A DNA stretch of 64,000 nucleotides from Gemmatimonadota bacterium (GCA_016873995.1 VGVR01000003.1:62001-126000), one strand, 5' to 3'; shown: positions 50,253 to 59,088, numbered from the stretch's first letter. Notes: a model not told the origin generated them from the letters alone. A program made the numbers and translations.

Positions 50253-50322
50253 GACGTCTTGGGCTCGACGTCTTGGGCTCGACTTCTTGGGGTGGACGTT
50301 CTGGGGTCGACTTCTCGCCTCG
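50253..50322. repeat. Five-copy 14-bp tandem repeat in a divergent promoter region
   Basis: Units at 50253, 50267, 50281, 50295 and 50309. The first two are identical (GACGTCTTGGGCTC); the others differ by a few bases (GACTTCTTGGGGTG, GACGTTCTGGGGTC, GACTTCTCGCCTCG). The array lies 24 bases upstream of the permease ATG and 120 upstream of the PorX-like start. It may be a regulator-binding array, or a slippage product. Confidence 0.85.
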
Positions 50323-50441
50323 GAAGTGCAGGAGGACCGTGGGTAGGATGGCACCACGGGCGGAACCGTTGCCAAGGCGGACAGCGCGCGTTCCTGGGCG
50401 TCAGGGGTATGCTTCGTCGTCCGAACCCCTACTTTCTCCCG

Positions 50442-52016
50442 ATGCAGCCGTCCGCGCGCGCTCCCAAGCGCATCCTCTGGGTCGACGACGAGGTCGACCT
50501 GCTCAAGCCGCACCTGCTCTTCTTGCAGGCGCGCGGCTACCACGTCGATGCCATCACGAACGGCGACGACGCACTCGAGCTCATGCGGGGGTCGCCGTAC
50601 GACCTGGTCCTGCTCGACGAACAAATGCCGGGACGACGGGGACTCGAGATCCTGGAGCTGCTCCGGCGTGAGGATCCGCACCAGCGCGTGGTCATGGTGA
50701 GCAAGTCCGAAGAGGACCACACCATGACCGAGGCGATCGGCCGGCGGGTGGACGACTACCTCGTGAAGCCGACGAGCCCCCGGCAGGTGCTGTCGGTGGT
50801 GACGCGTGTGCTCGAAGGCACGTCCATCCGTCAGCAGCGCGTCGCGCAGGACCTGGCCGCCCGCTTTCCCGCGCTGTCGCGACTCTGTCAGGAAGCGCGT
50901 ACTGCCGACGAGTTCGCGGAGGCGTACACCGAGCTGGTGGACTGGCAGCTCCTACTCGAGGATGCGGGCGAGCAGGGACTGCTGGACACCGTTCGGGCGC
51001 TCGTGGTCGATCTGCGCCGCGACTTCGGCGTCTGGGTGATGCGGGAGTACCCGAAATGGGTCCGGGGTGCCGCGGACCGGCCGCGGCTATCGGTGGACGT
51101 CGTACGAGACTTCCTGGTCCCGAGATTGGGCACGGACCCCATGTATTTCGTCGTGCTCGACTGTATGCGACTCGATCAGTGGCGGGCGATCGCCCCGTTG
51201 CTCGCGCAGCACTTCGAGATCGAGGAATCGTTTCACTACTCGATCCTGCCGACTGCCACACCCTACGCGCGTAACGCGATCTTCTCGGGACGCTTTCCTG
51301 ACGAGATCGCGAAAGATCGCCCCGACTGGTGGGACTCGTCCGACGACGAAGGGAGCCTGAACGCGTTCGAAGACCAGCTTCTCGTCGAGCAGCTGAAGCG
51401 GCTCACGCGGCGCGACGTCTCGGTCCACTACGACAAGATCTTCTCGGACCGCCAGAGCGAGCACGTGCGCGCGAGGGTCAATTCGGCGCTCAAGGTGCAG
51501 GGTGCCGTGATCGCGCTGGTGTTCAACTTCGTGGACCTCATGACGCACGGCCGCTCCGAGTCCCCGATCCTCATGGAGGTCGCGCGCGACGAGGCAGCGC
51601 TGCGGGACCTGACGCGCTCGTGGTTCGAGCGCTCGACGGCGTACGAGGTCCTGCGGGAAGCCGCGCGCCAGGGGCATCAGGTGCTGCTCACCACCGATCA
51701 CGGCTCGATCCTCTGCCATCATCCGACGACCGTGTTCGCGCGCAAGGACGTCACCAGCAACTTGAGGTACAAGTTCGGGCAGGACCTGCGCGCCGAAGTG
51801 CCGTCCACCGCATTCAACACCCATGACGAGAAGGACCTCCGCCTCCCGGGCGGGCGCCTGGGCATGTCGTACCTGCTGGCGCTCGAGGACTACTTCTTCG
51901 TCTATCCCACCAAGTTGCGGGAGTATCAGGCGCGCTACCGGAACGCCTTCCTGCACGGTGGCATCAGCCCGGAGGAGATGATCGTCCCCGTGGCGAGCCT
52001 CACGCCTCGGCCCTAG
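50442..52016 (+). CDS. Response regulator fused to a PglZ/alkaline-phosphatase-fold domain (PorX-like)
   Basis: A 524-residue signalling protein. The receiver domain comes first: acidic pocket VDDE (Asp15, Asp16), phosphoacceptor Asp59 in LVLLDEQMPG, Lys109 in DDYLVKP. A helical linker leads to a PglZ domain of the alkaline-phosphatase superfamily (MYFVVLDCMRLDQW near residue 237, SILPTATPYARNAIFSGRFPDEI, LTTDHGSILCHHP). The layout equals PorX, the regulator of type IX secretion in Bacteroidota, where the PglZ part has phosphodiesterase activity. No histidine kinase is adjacent. A second in-frame ATG at 50409 is possible, and neither has a clear RBS. It heads the envelope gene block, with the ABC exporter starting 25 bases after its stop. 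Confidence 0.9.
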   Translation: MQPSARAPKRILWVDDEVDLLKPHLLFLQARGYHVDAITNGDDALELMRGSPYDLVLLDEQMPGRRGLEILELLRREDPHQRVVMVSKSEEDHTMTEAIGRRVDDYLVKPTSPRQVLSVVTRVLEGTSIRQQRVAQDLAARFPALSRLCQEARTADEFAEAYTELVDWQLLLEDAGEQGLLDTVRALVVDLRRDFGVWVMREYPKWVRGAADRPRLSVDVVRDFLVPRLGTDPMYFVVLDCMRLDQWRAIAPLLAQHFEIEESFHYSILPTATPYARNAIFSGRFPDEIAKDRPDWWDSSDDEGSLNAFEDQLLVEQLKRLTRRDVSVHYDKIFSDRQSEHVRARVNSALKVQGAVIALVFNFVDLMTHGRSESPILMEVARDEAALRDLTRSWFERSTAYEVLREAARQGHQVLLTTDHGSILCHHPTTVFARKDVTSNLRYKFGQDLRAEVPSTAFNTHDEKDLRLPGGRLGMSYLLALEDYFFVYPTKLREYQARYRNAFLHGGISPEEMIVPVASLTPRP

Positions 52017-52041
52017 GCCGGGGGACAAGGGGCGCCCCACC

Positions 52042-53883
52042 GTGACGGTGTTCGCCAGGCTGCTCGGGTATCTGAGGCCGTACCGGGCCATAGTTGCGGC
52101 AGCGACGTGCGCTACTGCGCTCTTCGCGCTCCTGGACGCCGCGGTCTTCGTGCTCCTCATCCCCTTCGTCGAGACGCTGTTCGTGGAGGGCGGGGCGGGA
52201 CGCATGGGCGGTGACACCGCGATGACTAGACTCCTCGAGGCCAGCGTTTACCGGTGGGTCGATCCGGTGGGCGACCCGGTGGCCGCGACTGGCCGCGTCA
52301 TCGTGCTCATCCTGCTCGCGTTCCTGCTCAAGAACGCCTTCCAGTTCGCACGGATCTACCTACTGGCGCGCGTGGAGCAGGGCGTCAATCGGGACCTGCG
52401 GAACGCGGTCTATGATCGATTGGTCGGACTCGATCTCGCGTTCTTCGCGCGGGTGCGCGCCGGGCAGATCATCAGCCGCCTCACCACCGAGATCGAGCAG
52501 ATCCGCATGCTGGTGACCGCCGAGCTCTCGAGGTTGCTCGCGGCCGTCTTCGAGTTCGGCGCCGCGTTTGCGGCGATGCTCCTCATTTCGTGGAAGCTCA
52601 CGCTCGCCGCGTTCGTCGTGGTGCCCATCGCGATGGCCGTGTGGGGGCCGCTCGTCGCGGTTCTCCGCCGCCGAGATCGCGGCGTGCTCCACCTCGGTGG
52701 CGAAGTGAACGCGCACGTTTCGGAGACCGTGTCCGGGATCCGGCTGGTGAAGGCGGCATCGGCCGAAGGGCTGGAGCGGATGCGCTTCCGTGGGCTGACT
52801 GGAGCGTACTTCGAGCACATCATGCGCGCAGAGCGTGCCCGCGCGCTCGCCTTGCCGATGACCGAGATGCTCGCGGCTGCGGGGACCGCCGTACTGCTCT
52901 GGTACGGTGCGCGACTGGTGGCGGCGGGGGAGCTGTCGGGTGCCCAGTTCGTCGGGTTCCTGGCCCTGTCGCTCAAGCTGTACTCGCCCGTGAAGAACGT
53001 GGCCAAGTTCCCCGCGACGGCGCTCCCTGGCCTGGTCGCGGCCGAGCGCGTGTTCGAGTTCCTGGACACGCCCGCCGAGATCACGGACGCAGTGGATGCC
53101 CGTGCCAAGGCCAGCTTCGACGACGCGATCGCGTTCGAGCGTGTGTCTTTCGCCTACCGGGAGGGCGAGCCCGCGCTGCACGACGTCTCGTTCCAGGTGC
53201 CCAAGGGCTCGTTGGTCGCCCTGGTCGGCCCGAGTGGGTCCGGCAAGAGCACGATCGTGGATTTGCTGGCCCGCTTCTTCGACGTCAGCGACGGTGCCAT
53301 CACCATCGACGGGACCGACGTACGGAGGCTACGCATCGCCGACCTGCGTCGCCTCATGGGTGTGGTGTCCCAGGAGACCATCCTCTTTCACGACAGCGTA
53401 CGCGCCAACATCGCGTATGGCCGCCCCGACGCGACGCCCGCGCAGGTCGAGGCGGCTGCACGTGCCGCCCACGCCCACGAGTTCGTCGCGAAGCTGCCGC
53501 GCGGTTACGAAACGGTGGTGGGCGAGCGCGGCCTGCAGCTGTCCGGCGGGCAGCGACAGCGGATCGCGATCGCCCGGGCCCTGCTCAGCGATCCGCCGAT
53601 CCTGATCCTGGACGAGGCAACGAGCTCACTCGACTCCGAGTCGGAGCGCGTGATCCAGGACGCGGTAGAGAAGCTGCTCGTCGGCCGGACCGTCTTCGTC
53701 ATCGCGCACCGCTTGTCGACGGTGCAGCGCGCAGACCAGATCCTGGTCGTCGACCGAGGACGCATCGTGGAGCGGGGCACGCATGCGTCGCTGCTCGCCC
53801 TGGGCGGCACGTACCGCCGTCTGCACGAGCTCCAGTTCGACGACTCGCCGTCAGCGGAGGGCGTCGGCATCCGCGTCCCGTGA
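52042..53883 (+). CDS. MsbA-like ABC exporter (fused membrane and ATPase domains)
   Basis: A 613-residue half-transporter that works as a homodimer in the inner membrane. Six-helix ABC membrane domain (residues 1-330), then the ATPase: Walker A GPSGSGKST near residue 396, Q-loop VSQETILFHD, signature LSGGQRQRIAIARALL near 500, Walker B ILILDEATSSLD, and the H-loop AHRLST. Lipid A exporters (MsbA) are the closest fit because an LpxL-type acyltransferase follows with a 4-base overlap, but multidrug or lipid-linked-sugar export is possible. GTG 52042 is the start. Confidence 0.9.
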   Translation: MTVFARLLGYLRPYRAIVAAATCATALFALLDAAVFVLLIPFVETLFVEGGAGRMGGDTAMTRLLEASVYRWVDPVGDPVAATGRVIVLILLAFLLKNAFQFARIYLLARVEQGVNRDLRNAVYDRLVGLDLAFFARVRAGQIISRLTTEIEQIRMLVTAELSRLLAAVFEFGAAFAAMLLISWKLTLAAFVVVPIAMAVWGPLVAVLRRRDRGVLHLGGEVNAHVSETVSGIRLVKAASAEGLERMRFRGLTGAYFEHIMRAERARALALPMTEMLAAAGTAVLLWYGARLVAAGELSGAQFVGFLALSLKLYSPVKNVAKFPATALPGLVAAERVFEFLDTPAEITDAVDARAKASFDDAIAFERVSFAYREGEPALHDVSFQVPKGSLVALVGPSGSGKSTIVDLLARFFDVSDGAITIDGTDVRRLRIADLRRLMGVVSQETILFHDSVRANIAYGRPDATPAQVEAAARAAHAHEFVAKLPRGYETVVGERGLQLSGGQRQRIAIARALLSDPPILILDEATSSLDSESERVIQDAVEKLLVGRTVFVIAHRLSTVQRADQILVVDRGRIVERGTHASLLALGGTYRRLHELQFDDSPSAEGVGIRVP

Positions 53884-54821
53884 GTGGACCCACACCGAGG
53901 CATCGCATCGAGTATCTAGCCTTCCGCGGCGCGCGATGGGCCACGTCGGTGCTTCCCGAGCACAGCGCTCTGAACGCGGGCACGACGTTCGGCCGTGCCG
54001 TCGGCAGCGCGGTCCGCTTCCGACGTGCAGACGTCGACCAGCATCTCGTGTGGGCGTTCCCCGATGCCGACCCCGCTTGGCGGCACCACGTTGCGCGCGC
54101 GAGCTACGCGCACTTGGGGCGAGAGGCGGCGGTGCTGCTCCGGGCCGGTCGCTGGACGGCCGCCGAAGTGCGCGCGCGCACGCGCATGGTCGGCTTCGAG
54201 CCGTTCCGCGAGGCGGCCGCTGCGGGGCGCGGCGCCGTGCTGCTCACCGGACACCTCGGCAACTGGGAGATGGGGGGCGCCGCGATCGCCGCACACGGGT
54301 TGGGGTTGGACGTCGTCGGCAAAGGGATGTCGAACCGACTCTTCCAGGAGGACCTCTTCGCGGCGCGGGCCCGCTTGGGCATGCGCGTCATCGCCATGGG
54401 CGACGCCTCACGCGAGGCCCCGCGGTCGCTCGCGGCGGGGCGCGTGGTCGCGCTGCTCGGCGATCAACGCGCGCACCGCGGTGGGATCCCCGTGCCGTTC
54501 TTCGGGCGCCCCGCCTCGACCGCCCGGGGGCCCGCGCTCTTCGCGCTCCGCTCGGGCGCGCCCGTGTTCGTGGCGTTCTGCGTCGCCGAGGGCGGCGGCA
54601 CGGCCCGGTACACCGTGACGTTCGAGCCGCTCGCGTTCGCGTCCGCAGGCGACACCGACACGGACGTGCTCGCGTTCCTCCGAGCCTACAACGCGGCGCT
54701 CGAAGCCGCCGTGCGCGCCTCCCCGGAGCAGTATTTCTGGCAGCATCGACGCTGGAAGGAGGCCCCCACGTCGACAGAACGGAACACCGGGAACCCACCG
54801 GAACTGCCTCTCGCAGGCTAG
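53880..54821 (+). CDS. Lipid A acyltransferase, LpxL/HtrB family
   Basis: A 313-residue inner-membrane acyltransferase. The catalytic HX4E-type motif is TGHLGNWE near residues 122-129; ALLGDQRAHRGGIPVPFFG and RPASTARGPALFALRSGAPVF are family blocks. It adds a secondary acyl chain to lipid A or a related lipid. The fold begins at HRIEYLAFRGARW, and GTG 53880 overlaps the exporter stop by four bases. Its place beside an MsbA-like exporter supports a lipid A role; related proteins also acylate other glycolipids. It ends 49 bases before the glycosyltransferase. Confidence 0.9.
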   Translation: MSGPTPRHRIEYLAFRGARWATSVLPEHSALNAGTTFGRAVGSAVRFRRADVDQHLVWAFPDADPAWRHHVARASYAHLGREAAVLLRAGRWTAAEVRARTRMVGFEPFREAAAAGRGAVLLTGHLGNWEMGGAAIAAHGLGLDVVGKGMSNRLFQEDLFAARARLGMRVIAMGDASREAPRSLAAGRVVALLGDQRAHRGGIPVPFFGRPASTARGPALFALRSGAPVFVAFCVAEGGGTARYTVTFEPLAFASAGDTDTDVLAFLRAYNAALEAAVRASPEQYFWQHRRWKEAPTSTERNTGNPPELPLAG

Positions 54822-54830
54822 GTTACTACC
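54821..54830 (+). promoter_or_regulatory. GGTTACTACC element, a variant of the promoter-like motif
   Basis: GGTTACTACC at 54821-54830 resembles the GGTTACCTTTC elements at 2967 and 32968. It lies 40 bases before the GT2 start, over the acyltransferase stop, and could give an internal promoter. The match is partial (GGTTAC plus one base). Confidence 0.25.
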
Positions 54831-54870
54831 CGTCGAAGACCCCTAGCGACCGGTTCCGGAGTCTGCCCGC

Positions 54871-55620
54871 GTGATCTACGTCTGCATCCCGACCCACAAC
54901 GAGGCCGCCACTGTCGGCGTTCTCATGTGGAAGGTGCGTAAGGTGCTCGGCGAGATCGACCGCCCGTTCACGATCGTGGTGCACGACGACGCGTCAACCG
55001 ACGATACGCCGCAGGTGCTCGCCCGCTACAAGGGCATGCTCCCGCTGACCGTGATCCGCTCGGAGCAGCGCCTCGGGTACGGCCGTTCCGTCGAAGTCCT
55101 GCTGCGCCACGTCCAGGCCGAGGCGCCGTACCCCAAGCGCGACTGCGCCGTGGTGATGCAGGCCGACTTCACCGAGGACCCGAAGGACATGGTGCCGCTC
55201 GTGAAGCTGGTCGAGGGAGGCGCGGACATCGTTGCGGGGTGCGTGTCCGGCGGCGAGGGCGAGCCCCCGAAGGGAACCAAGATGGTCCGGTGGGTCACGG
55301 ACAAGCTGCTCAAGCGTGTCCTGAAAGGGGCACCCGTCTCGGATCCTCTGGGCGGGCTGCGCGCGTATCGTGTGATCGTGCTCAAGAAGGCGCTCCGCGA
55401 GCGCGCCGAGTCGCTGATTACCAGCGACGGGTGGGCGGCCAACGTGGAGCTGCTCGGCAAGCTCGCTCCGCACGCGCGCCGTGTGGCCGAAGCACCGCTC
55501 GCGCTGCGCTACGACTTGCAGATGCGTCCGTCGCGCTTCCGTCCGGTGCGCACGATCTGGGCGCTCGCGCGGTTGGGCTCGTCACTGTGGGCGGCGCCGC
55601 CGAGCGTGGAGGCCGCGTGA
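54871..55620 (+). CDS. Family 2 glycosyltransferase (dolichol-phosphate-mannose-synthase-like)
   Basis: A 249-residue GT2/GT-A enzyme without the C-terminal membrane anchor. It starts IYVCIPTHNEAATVGVLMWKV; VVHDDASTDDTP holds the first Asp pair, and VVMQADFTEDP corresponds to the DxD region. Such proteins pass a sugar from a nucleotide donor to a lipid carrier phosphate. Start GTG 54871. It is followed with a 4-base GTGA overlap by the DUF3108 gene. Context suggests glycosylation of a lipid or inner-core part; the donor sugar is not identifiable. Confidence 0.86.
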   Translation: MIYVCIPTHNEAATVGVLMWKVRKVLGEIDRPFTIVVHDDASTDDTPQVLARYKGMLPLTVIRSEQRLGYGRSVEVLLRHVQAEAPYPKRDCAVVMQADFTEDPKDMVPLVKLVEGGADIVAGCVSGGEGEPPKGTKMVRWVTDKLLKRVLKGAPVSDPLGGLRAYRVIVLKKALRERAESLITSDGWAANVELLGKLAPHARRVAEAPLALRYDLQMRPSRFRPVRTIWALARLGSSLWAAPPSVEAA

Positions 55621-56483
55621 TCCGGCGGCTGTCGTTCGCGCTCGTCACCGGCTCGATGCTGGCCGCGACGCTTCCTGGCGCGGCGTCCGCGCAGGGGTCG
55701 GGATGGACGGCCGAACTGGTGCCTACCGACTCGCTCGCGGCGCCGGCCCCGTTCGGCCCGGGCGAGCACCTCGTCTATGGGGTGAAGCTCGGCTGGTTCA
55801 ACGTCGGCCAGGGGCACCTCACGGTGGAGGGGCTCGATTGGGTGAGGGGCAATCAGACCTATCGATTCGTGATGGGGATGCAGGGCGGTAGGCTCGGCTT
55901 CAGCATCAATGACCGTTACACGTCGTGGACGGACCTGCACGCCTTCCAGAGCTGGCGCTTCATCCGCGAGTACGGCGGGACCTACACGAGCAGGCGCCAC
56001 TACGAGTTCTATCCCGACCGCGACATGTGGGACCGGGAGGACAACGACGAGTTCGGTCCCATGCCGACCGACGCGCCGCTCGACGACATCGCCTTCGTGT
56101 ATTTCCTGCGCACCCTGCCGCTCCAGGTCGGTGACCACTACAGCTTCGACCGCTACTTCAAGGTCGAGGGCAACCCGGTCACGGTGGACGTGGTCCGCAA
56201 GGACCGGCGCAAGACCGACGCAGGGACGTTCAACACGATCGTCGTGCGTCCTTCGTTCCAGAGCGAGGGACTCTTTTCCGAGGACGGAGAAGCCGAGCTC
56301 CACTTCACGGACGACGATCGCCGGATCCTCGTCTACATGAAGGTCGACCTGCCCCGCTTTCCGGGCGGGATTTCGCTCCACCTCCGCTCCATCCAGGAGG
56401 GCTTCCCGGTCAACCCGGAGTCGCGGGCGGCGGTGCTGTCGGCGCGCGAGGCCCGCGGCCAGAGCGGGCGCCCGAACCGGTGA
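55617..56483 (+). CDS. DUF3108-family exported protein
   Basis: A 288-residue protein with a signal peptide (IRRLSFALVTGSMLAATLPGAASA). The mature part opens with the family signature PFGPGEHLVYGVKLGWFNVGQGHLTVEG, continues beta-rich (RLGFSINDRYTSWTDLHAFQSWRF), and ends in a DDDRRILVYMKVDLPRFPGGISLHL strand set. DUF3108 proteins are periplasmic, and many lie in lipopolysaccharide or cell-envelope clusters; a lipid-binding role is suspected but unproven. GTG 55617 overlaps the GT2 stop, and its own end overlaps the next start in the same way (GTGA). Confidence 0.86.
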   Translation: MIRRLSFALVTGSMLAATLPGAASAQGSGWTAELVPTDSLAAPAPFGPGEHLVYGVKLGWFNVGQGHLTVEGLDWVRGNQTYRFVMGMQGGRLGFSINDRYTSWTDLHAFQSWRFIREYGGTYTSRRHYEFYPDRDMWDREDNDEFGPMPTDAPLDDIAFVYFLRTLPLQVGDHYSFDRYFKVEGNPVTVDVVRKDRRKTDAGTFNTIVVRPSFQSEGLFSEDGEAELHFTDDDRRILVYMKVDLPRFPGGISLHLRSIQEGFPVNPESRAAVLSAREARGQSGRPNR

Positions 56484-57478
56484 GCCCGGCGGGCCGGCGG
56501 CCGGAGCCTCCCGAGGAGGCCGACGTCGCCAGTCTGCGCACCGTCGGCATCCAGGGTCGCCTCAACAAGGTCGCGTCCGTGGACTTCGCCGCCGAGCCCG
56601 GCGCGGGGCGATCGTTCCGCGACTTCCTCGACGGCCTTCCTCACGTCCTGGCTGCCGATACACTGCGTACGGTTGCCCGCGGGGTCGCCTCCGCCATGCA
56701 GGCACGCAAGGGCGTGGTGTGGCTGCTGGGAGGACACGTCATCAAGACAGGTCTCTCGCCCATTCTCATCCGCATGATCGAGCGTGGAGGCGCGACCTTC
56801 GTGGCGGGGAACGGCGCGGTGGCCATCCACGACTACGAGATCGCGCGTTGGGGTGCGACGTCCGAGGACGTGGAGGCGGGACTCGTCGACGGGACCTTCG
56901 GCATGGCGGAGGAGACCGGCCGCGAGATGAACGAGGCCATCGTTGCCGGGGCTGAGCAGGGGATGGGGATGGGCGAGGCGCTGGGATGGGCGTTGTCCCA
57001 ACGAGACGACCTCGCCGCGCCGGGCCGGTCGATTTTGTTGGCGTCCTACTTGGGGGGCGTGGGGTGCGCGATCCACGCGGCGATCGGAGCCGAGATCATC
57101 CATCAGCATCCAGCCGCCAACGGAGCGGCGATCGGGGACACGTCGCTGAGAGATTTCCGCCGGCTGGCGGCGCACCTGCCCAAGCTGCACGAGGGCGGCT
57201 TCGTGCTCAACGTGGGCTCCGCCGTGGTGATGCCGGAGGTGTTCCTGAAGGCGCTCGCGGTTGCGCGCAACCTCCACGACGGCGCGCCGCGCGGGTTCGA
57301 CAGCGCCGACTTCGACATGATCCGGCACTACCGCCCGCGCATGAACGTGGTGGAGCGGCCTACGCGCACTGGTGGGGGGAACGGCTACCAGGTCACGGGG
57401 CACCACGAGCTGATGATCCCGCTCCTGGCGTGGGCCATCGAGGAGTGCCTCGCCGGGGATGCGGCCGACGTTGGCTGA
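56480..57478 (+). CDS. Conserved protein of unknown function in envelope gene clusters
   Basis: A 332-residue soluble protein without signal or membrane helix. Notable blocks: LRTVGIQGRLNKVASVDFA, GVVWLLGGHVIKTGLSPILIRMIERGGATFVAGNGAVAIHDYEIA, LASYLGGVGCAIHAAIGAEIIHQHP and ADFDMIRHYRPRMNVVERPT. The Gly-rich GGHVIKTGLSP and conserved His residues suggest a nucleotide- or metal-binding enzyme. I recall related proteins beside heptose/LPS genes in Geobacter-type genomes (GSU2086-like), but have no database check. A distant relation to the deoxyhypusine-synthase fold is possible. GTG 56480 is coupled to DUF3108. The next gene starts inside its 3' end. Confidence 0.8.
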   Translation: MSPAGRRPEPPEEADVASLRTVGIQGRLNKVASVDFAAEPGAGRSFRDFLDGLPHVLAADTLRTVARGVASAMQARKGVVWLLGGHVIKTGLSPILIRMIERGGATFVAGNGAVAIHDYEIARWGATSEDVEAGLVDGTFGMAEETGREMNEAIVAGAEQGMGMGEALGWALSQRDDLAAPGRSILLASYLGGVGCAIHAAIGAEIIHQHPAANGAAIGDTSLRDFRRLAAHLPKLHEGGFVLNVGSAVVMPEVFLKALAVARNLHDGAPRGFDSADFDMIRHYRPRMNVVERPTRTGGGNGYQVTGHHELMIPLLAWAIEECLAGDAADVG

Positions 57479-58022
57479 TCCGCTCCGCATCGGATCCGGG
57501 CTGCGCACGAAGTCGGCGTGGGTGATCGTGGTCCCGTTCTTCCTTCTGGCAGGGCCGTCGGGTGCGAGCCTCGCCGCCGGGGCGACGCTCGCGCTCCTCG
57601 GGCTGGCTCTGCGTGGCTGGTCCGCGGGCACCATACAGAAGGGCGAGGTCCTGACCGTTTCAGGCCCCTACGCCCATGTACGCAACCCGCTCTACGTGGG
57701 CAGCTTCCTGATCGGCGCTGGGCTCGCGGTGGCAGGCGGCAGCGTGCTCTGGCTCCTGCTCTTCTTGCTCTTCTTCGCGGCCCTCTACGGCCCCACGGTC
57801 GCGTCCGAGGCAGCGCGCCTCACCGAGCAGTTCGGTCACCGGTACGTCGAGTATGCAGGCGAGGTGCCGGCGTTCATCCCTCGGCTCAAGCCCTACAAGG
57901 GCGGCGGCGTGCCTGCGCCGTTCCGTTGGAGTCAATACGAGCGCAACCGCGAGTGGGAGGCGATGCTCGGCGCAGCGGCTGCGTTCGCGCTACTCTGGCT
58001 CAAGATGGTGTGGCTGGGCTGA
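57459..58022 (+). CDS. Isoprenylcysteine/phospholipid methyltransferase-like membrane protein
   Basis: A 187-residue integral membrane protein of the ICMT/PEMT group. Four or five helices; GPYAHVRNPLYVGSFLIGAG is the family signature (GxYxxxRHPxY-type), and a C-terminal SEAARLTEQFGHRYVEYAGEVPAFIP holds the conserved E-R-Y segment, which binds SAM in this family. It would methylate a lipid, a thiol or a carboxyl group at the membrane surface. It overlaps the previous gene by 20 bases. Its end overlaps the convergent GT9 gene by 23 bases. In this block it could methylate an envelope lipid, as an inference. Confidence 0.85.
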   Translation: MRPTLADPLRIGSGLRTKSAWVIVVPFFLLAGPSGASLAAGATLALLGLALRGWSAGTIQKGEVLTVSGPYAHVRNPLYVGSFLIGAGLAVAGGSVLWLLLFLLFFAALYGPTVASEAARLTEQFGHRYVEYAGEVPAFIPRLKPYKGGGVPAPFRWSQYERNREWEAMLGAAAAFALLWLKMVWLG

Positions 58023-59088
58023 TCGGCTGGGCGCCGACGTACTTCGACATGGCGAGGTCGATCTTGGCGAGCACGGCCTCGACCGTAACGCGGTGCATGC
58101 CGTCGCGGGGAGCTGCAGAGATCGGGTACTCCTCGCCCGCGGACGCCGCGTAGCCGTCGACCACGAGGTCTTCGAAGCCGCGGTACGGCCCCGAGCGCTT
58201 GGGGTTCGTGCGCCCGAAGAGGCTGACGACGGGTGTGCCGAGCGCCCGAGCGATGTGCAATGGCCCGGTGTCGGGCGTCACCACGAGCGCGCTTCCCTGC
58301 AGGATCCAGATCAGCCGCCGGACGTCGTCGGCCAGCGCGTCGACCGCACGCGCGCGCGTCTGGGTCACGATCGCGTCCGCGATGCTGCGCTCTTCGAGAG
58401 AGGGCCCGCCTACGAGCACAGGTCGCAGGCGGTGCTTCGCCTCGACGGCCTCCAGCACGCGGGCGTAGCGGTCGGCGCTCCAGTTCTTATCGGGCCGGCT
58501 GGTGCCGACCACGACCGCGCAGGCGTGACGATCCAGCTCGGCGAAGAACTCGTGCTGTGCCGCGCGCTCGGTGTCCGTGAGCGTGAGGCCCCATGTGACG
58601 GGCTCCGGGTCGACTCCGAGGTACGCGAGGAACTCGAAGTACTGGTCCTGCACGTGCTGCGCCGCGCGCGCAGGAATTCGCGCATTGGTGAACAACCATT
58701 GTGCGTCGCGCGCGCGGCGCACGTCGAAGCCGAGCTTCACAGGGGCTCGCGTCAGCGCCGTGATCAAGCCGGCCTTGAGGTAGACCTGGAGGCCCAGGAC
58801 GAGGTCGAAGCGCCGCCGACGCAGGTCCGACGCCACGTCGCGAAAGGCTCGCCACGCCCCCGGGCCACGGCGTCGGCGGAAGACCACGAAGTCGTCGATG
58901 GCGGGGTGCCCGGCGACCAGCGCGCGCGCTGCCGGCTGAACGACCCACGTGATGCGGCACTCCGGCCAGGCCCGTTTCAATGCGTTCGCGACGGGGAGGA
59001 CGTGCACCGCGTCGCCGAGCGCCGACAGCATGACGATGCAGATCTCGCGCGGCGGTGGGCCGCTCCAGCCTCGGGCCATCGCAGTCAC
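58000..59088 (-). CDS. Family 9 glycosyltransferase (heptosyltransferase-like)
   Basis: A 362-residue GT-B enzyme of family 9, which adds ADP-heptose to Kdo-lipid A in the classic case. N-terminal EICIVMLSALGDAVHVLPVANALKRAWP holds the acceptor-side SALGD motif. VVGTSRPDKNWSADRYARVLEAV opens the C-domain; VVTPDTGPLHIARALGTPVVSLFG is the nucleotide-heptose site (DTGPxH). GTG 59088 overlaps the Kdo-kinase stop by four bases; ATG 59079 is an alternative start. It is the last gene of a DUF6941-kinase-GT9 operon. It converges on the ICMT-like gene with a 23-base overlap. Confidence 0.9.
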   Translation of the reverse strand: MTAMARGWSGPPPREICIVMLSALGDAVHVLPVANALKRAWPECRITWVVQPAARALVAGHPAIDDFVVFRRRRGPGAWRAFRDVASDLRRRRFDLVLGLQVYLKAGLITALTRAPVKLGFDVRRARDAQWLFTNARIPARAAQHVQDQYFEFLAYLGVDPEPVTWGLTLTDTERAAQHEFFAELDRHACAVVVGTSRPDKNWSADRYARVLEAVEAKHRLRPVLVGGPSLEERSIADAIVTQTRARAVDALADDVRRLIWILQGSALVVTPDTGPLHIARALGTPVVSLFGRTNPKRSGPYRGFEDLVVDGYAASAGEEYPISAAPRDGMHRVTVEAVLAKIDLAMSKYVGAQPISPATPS

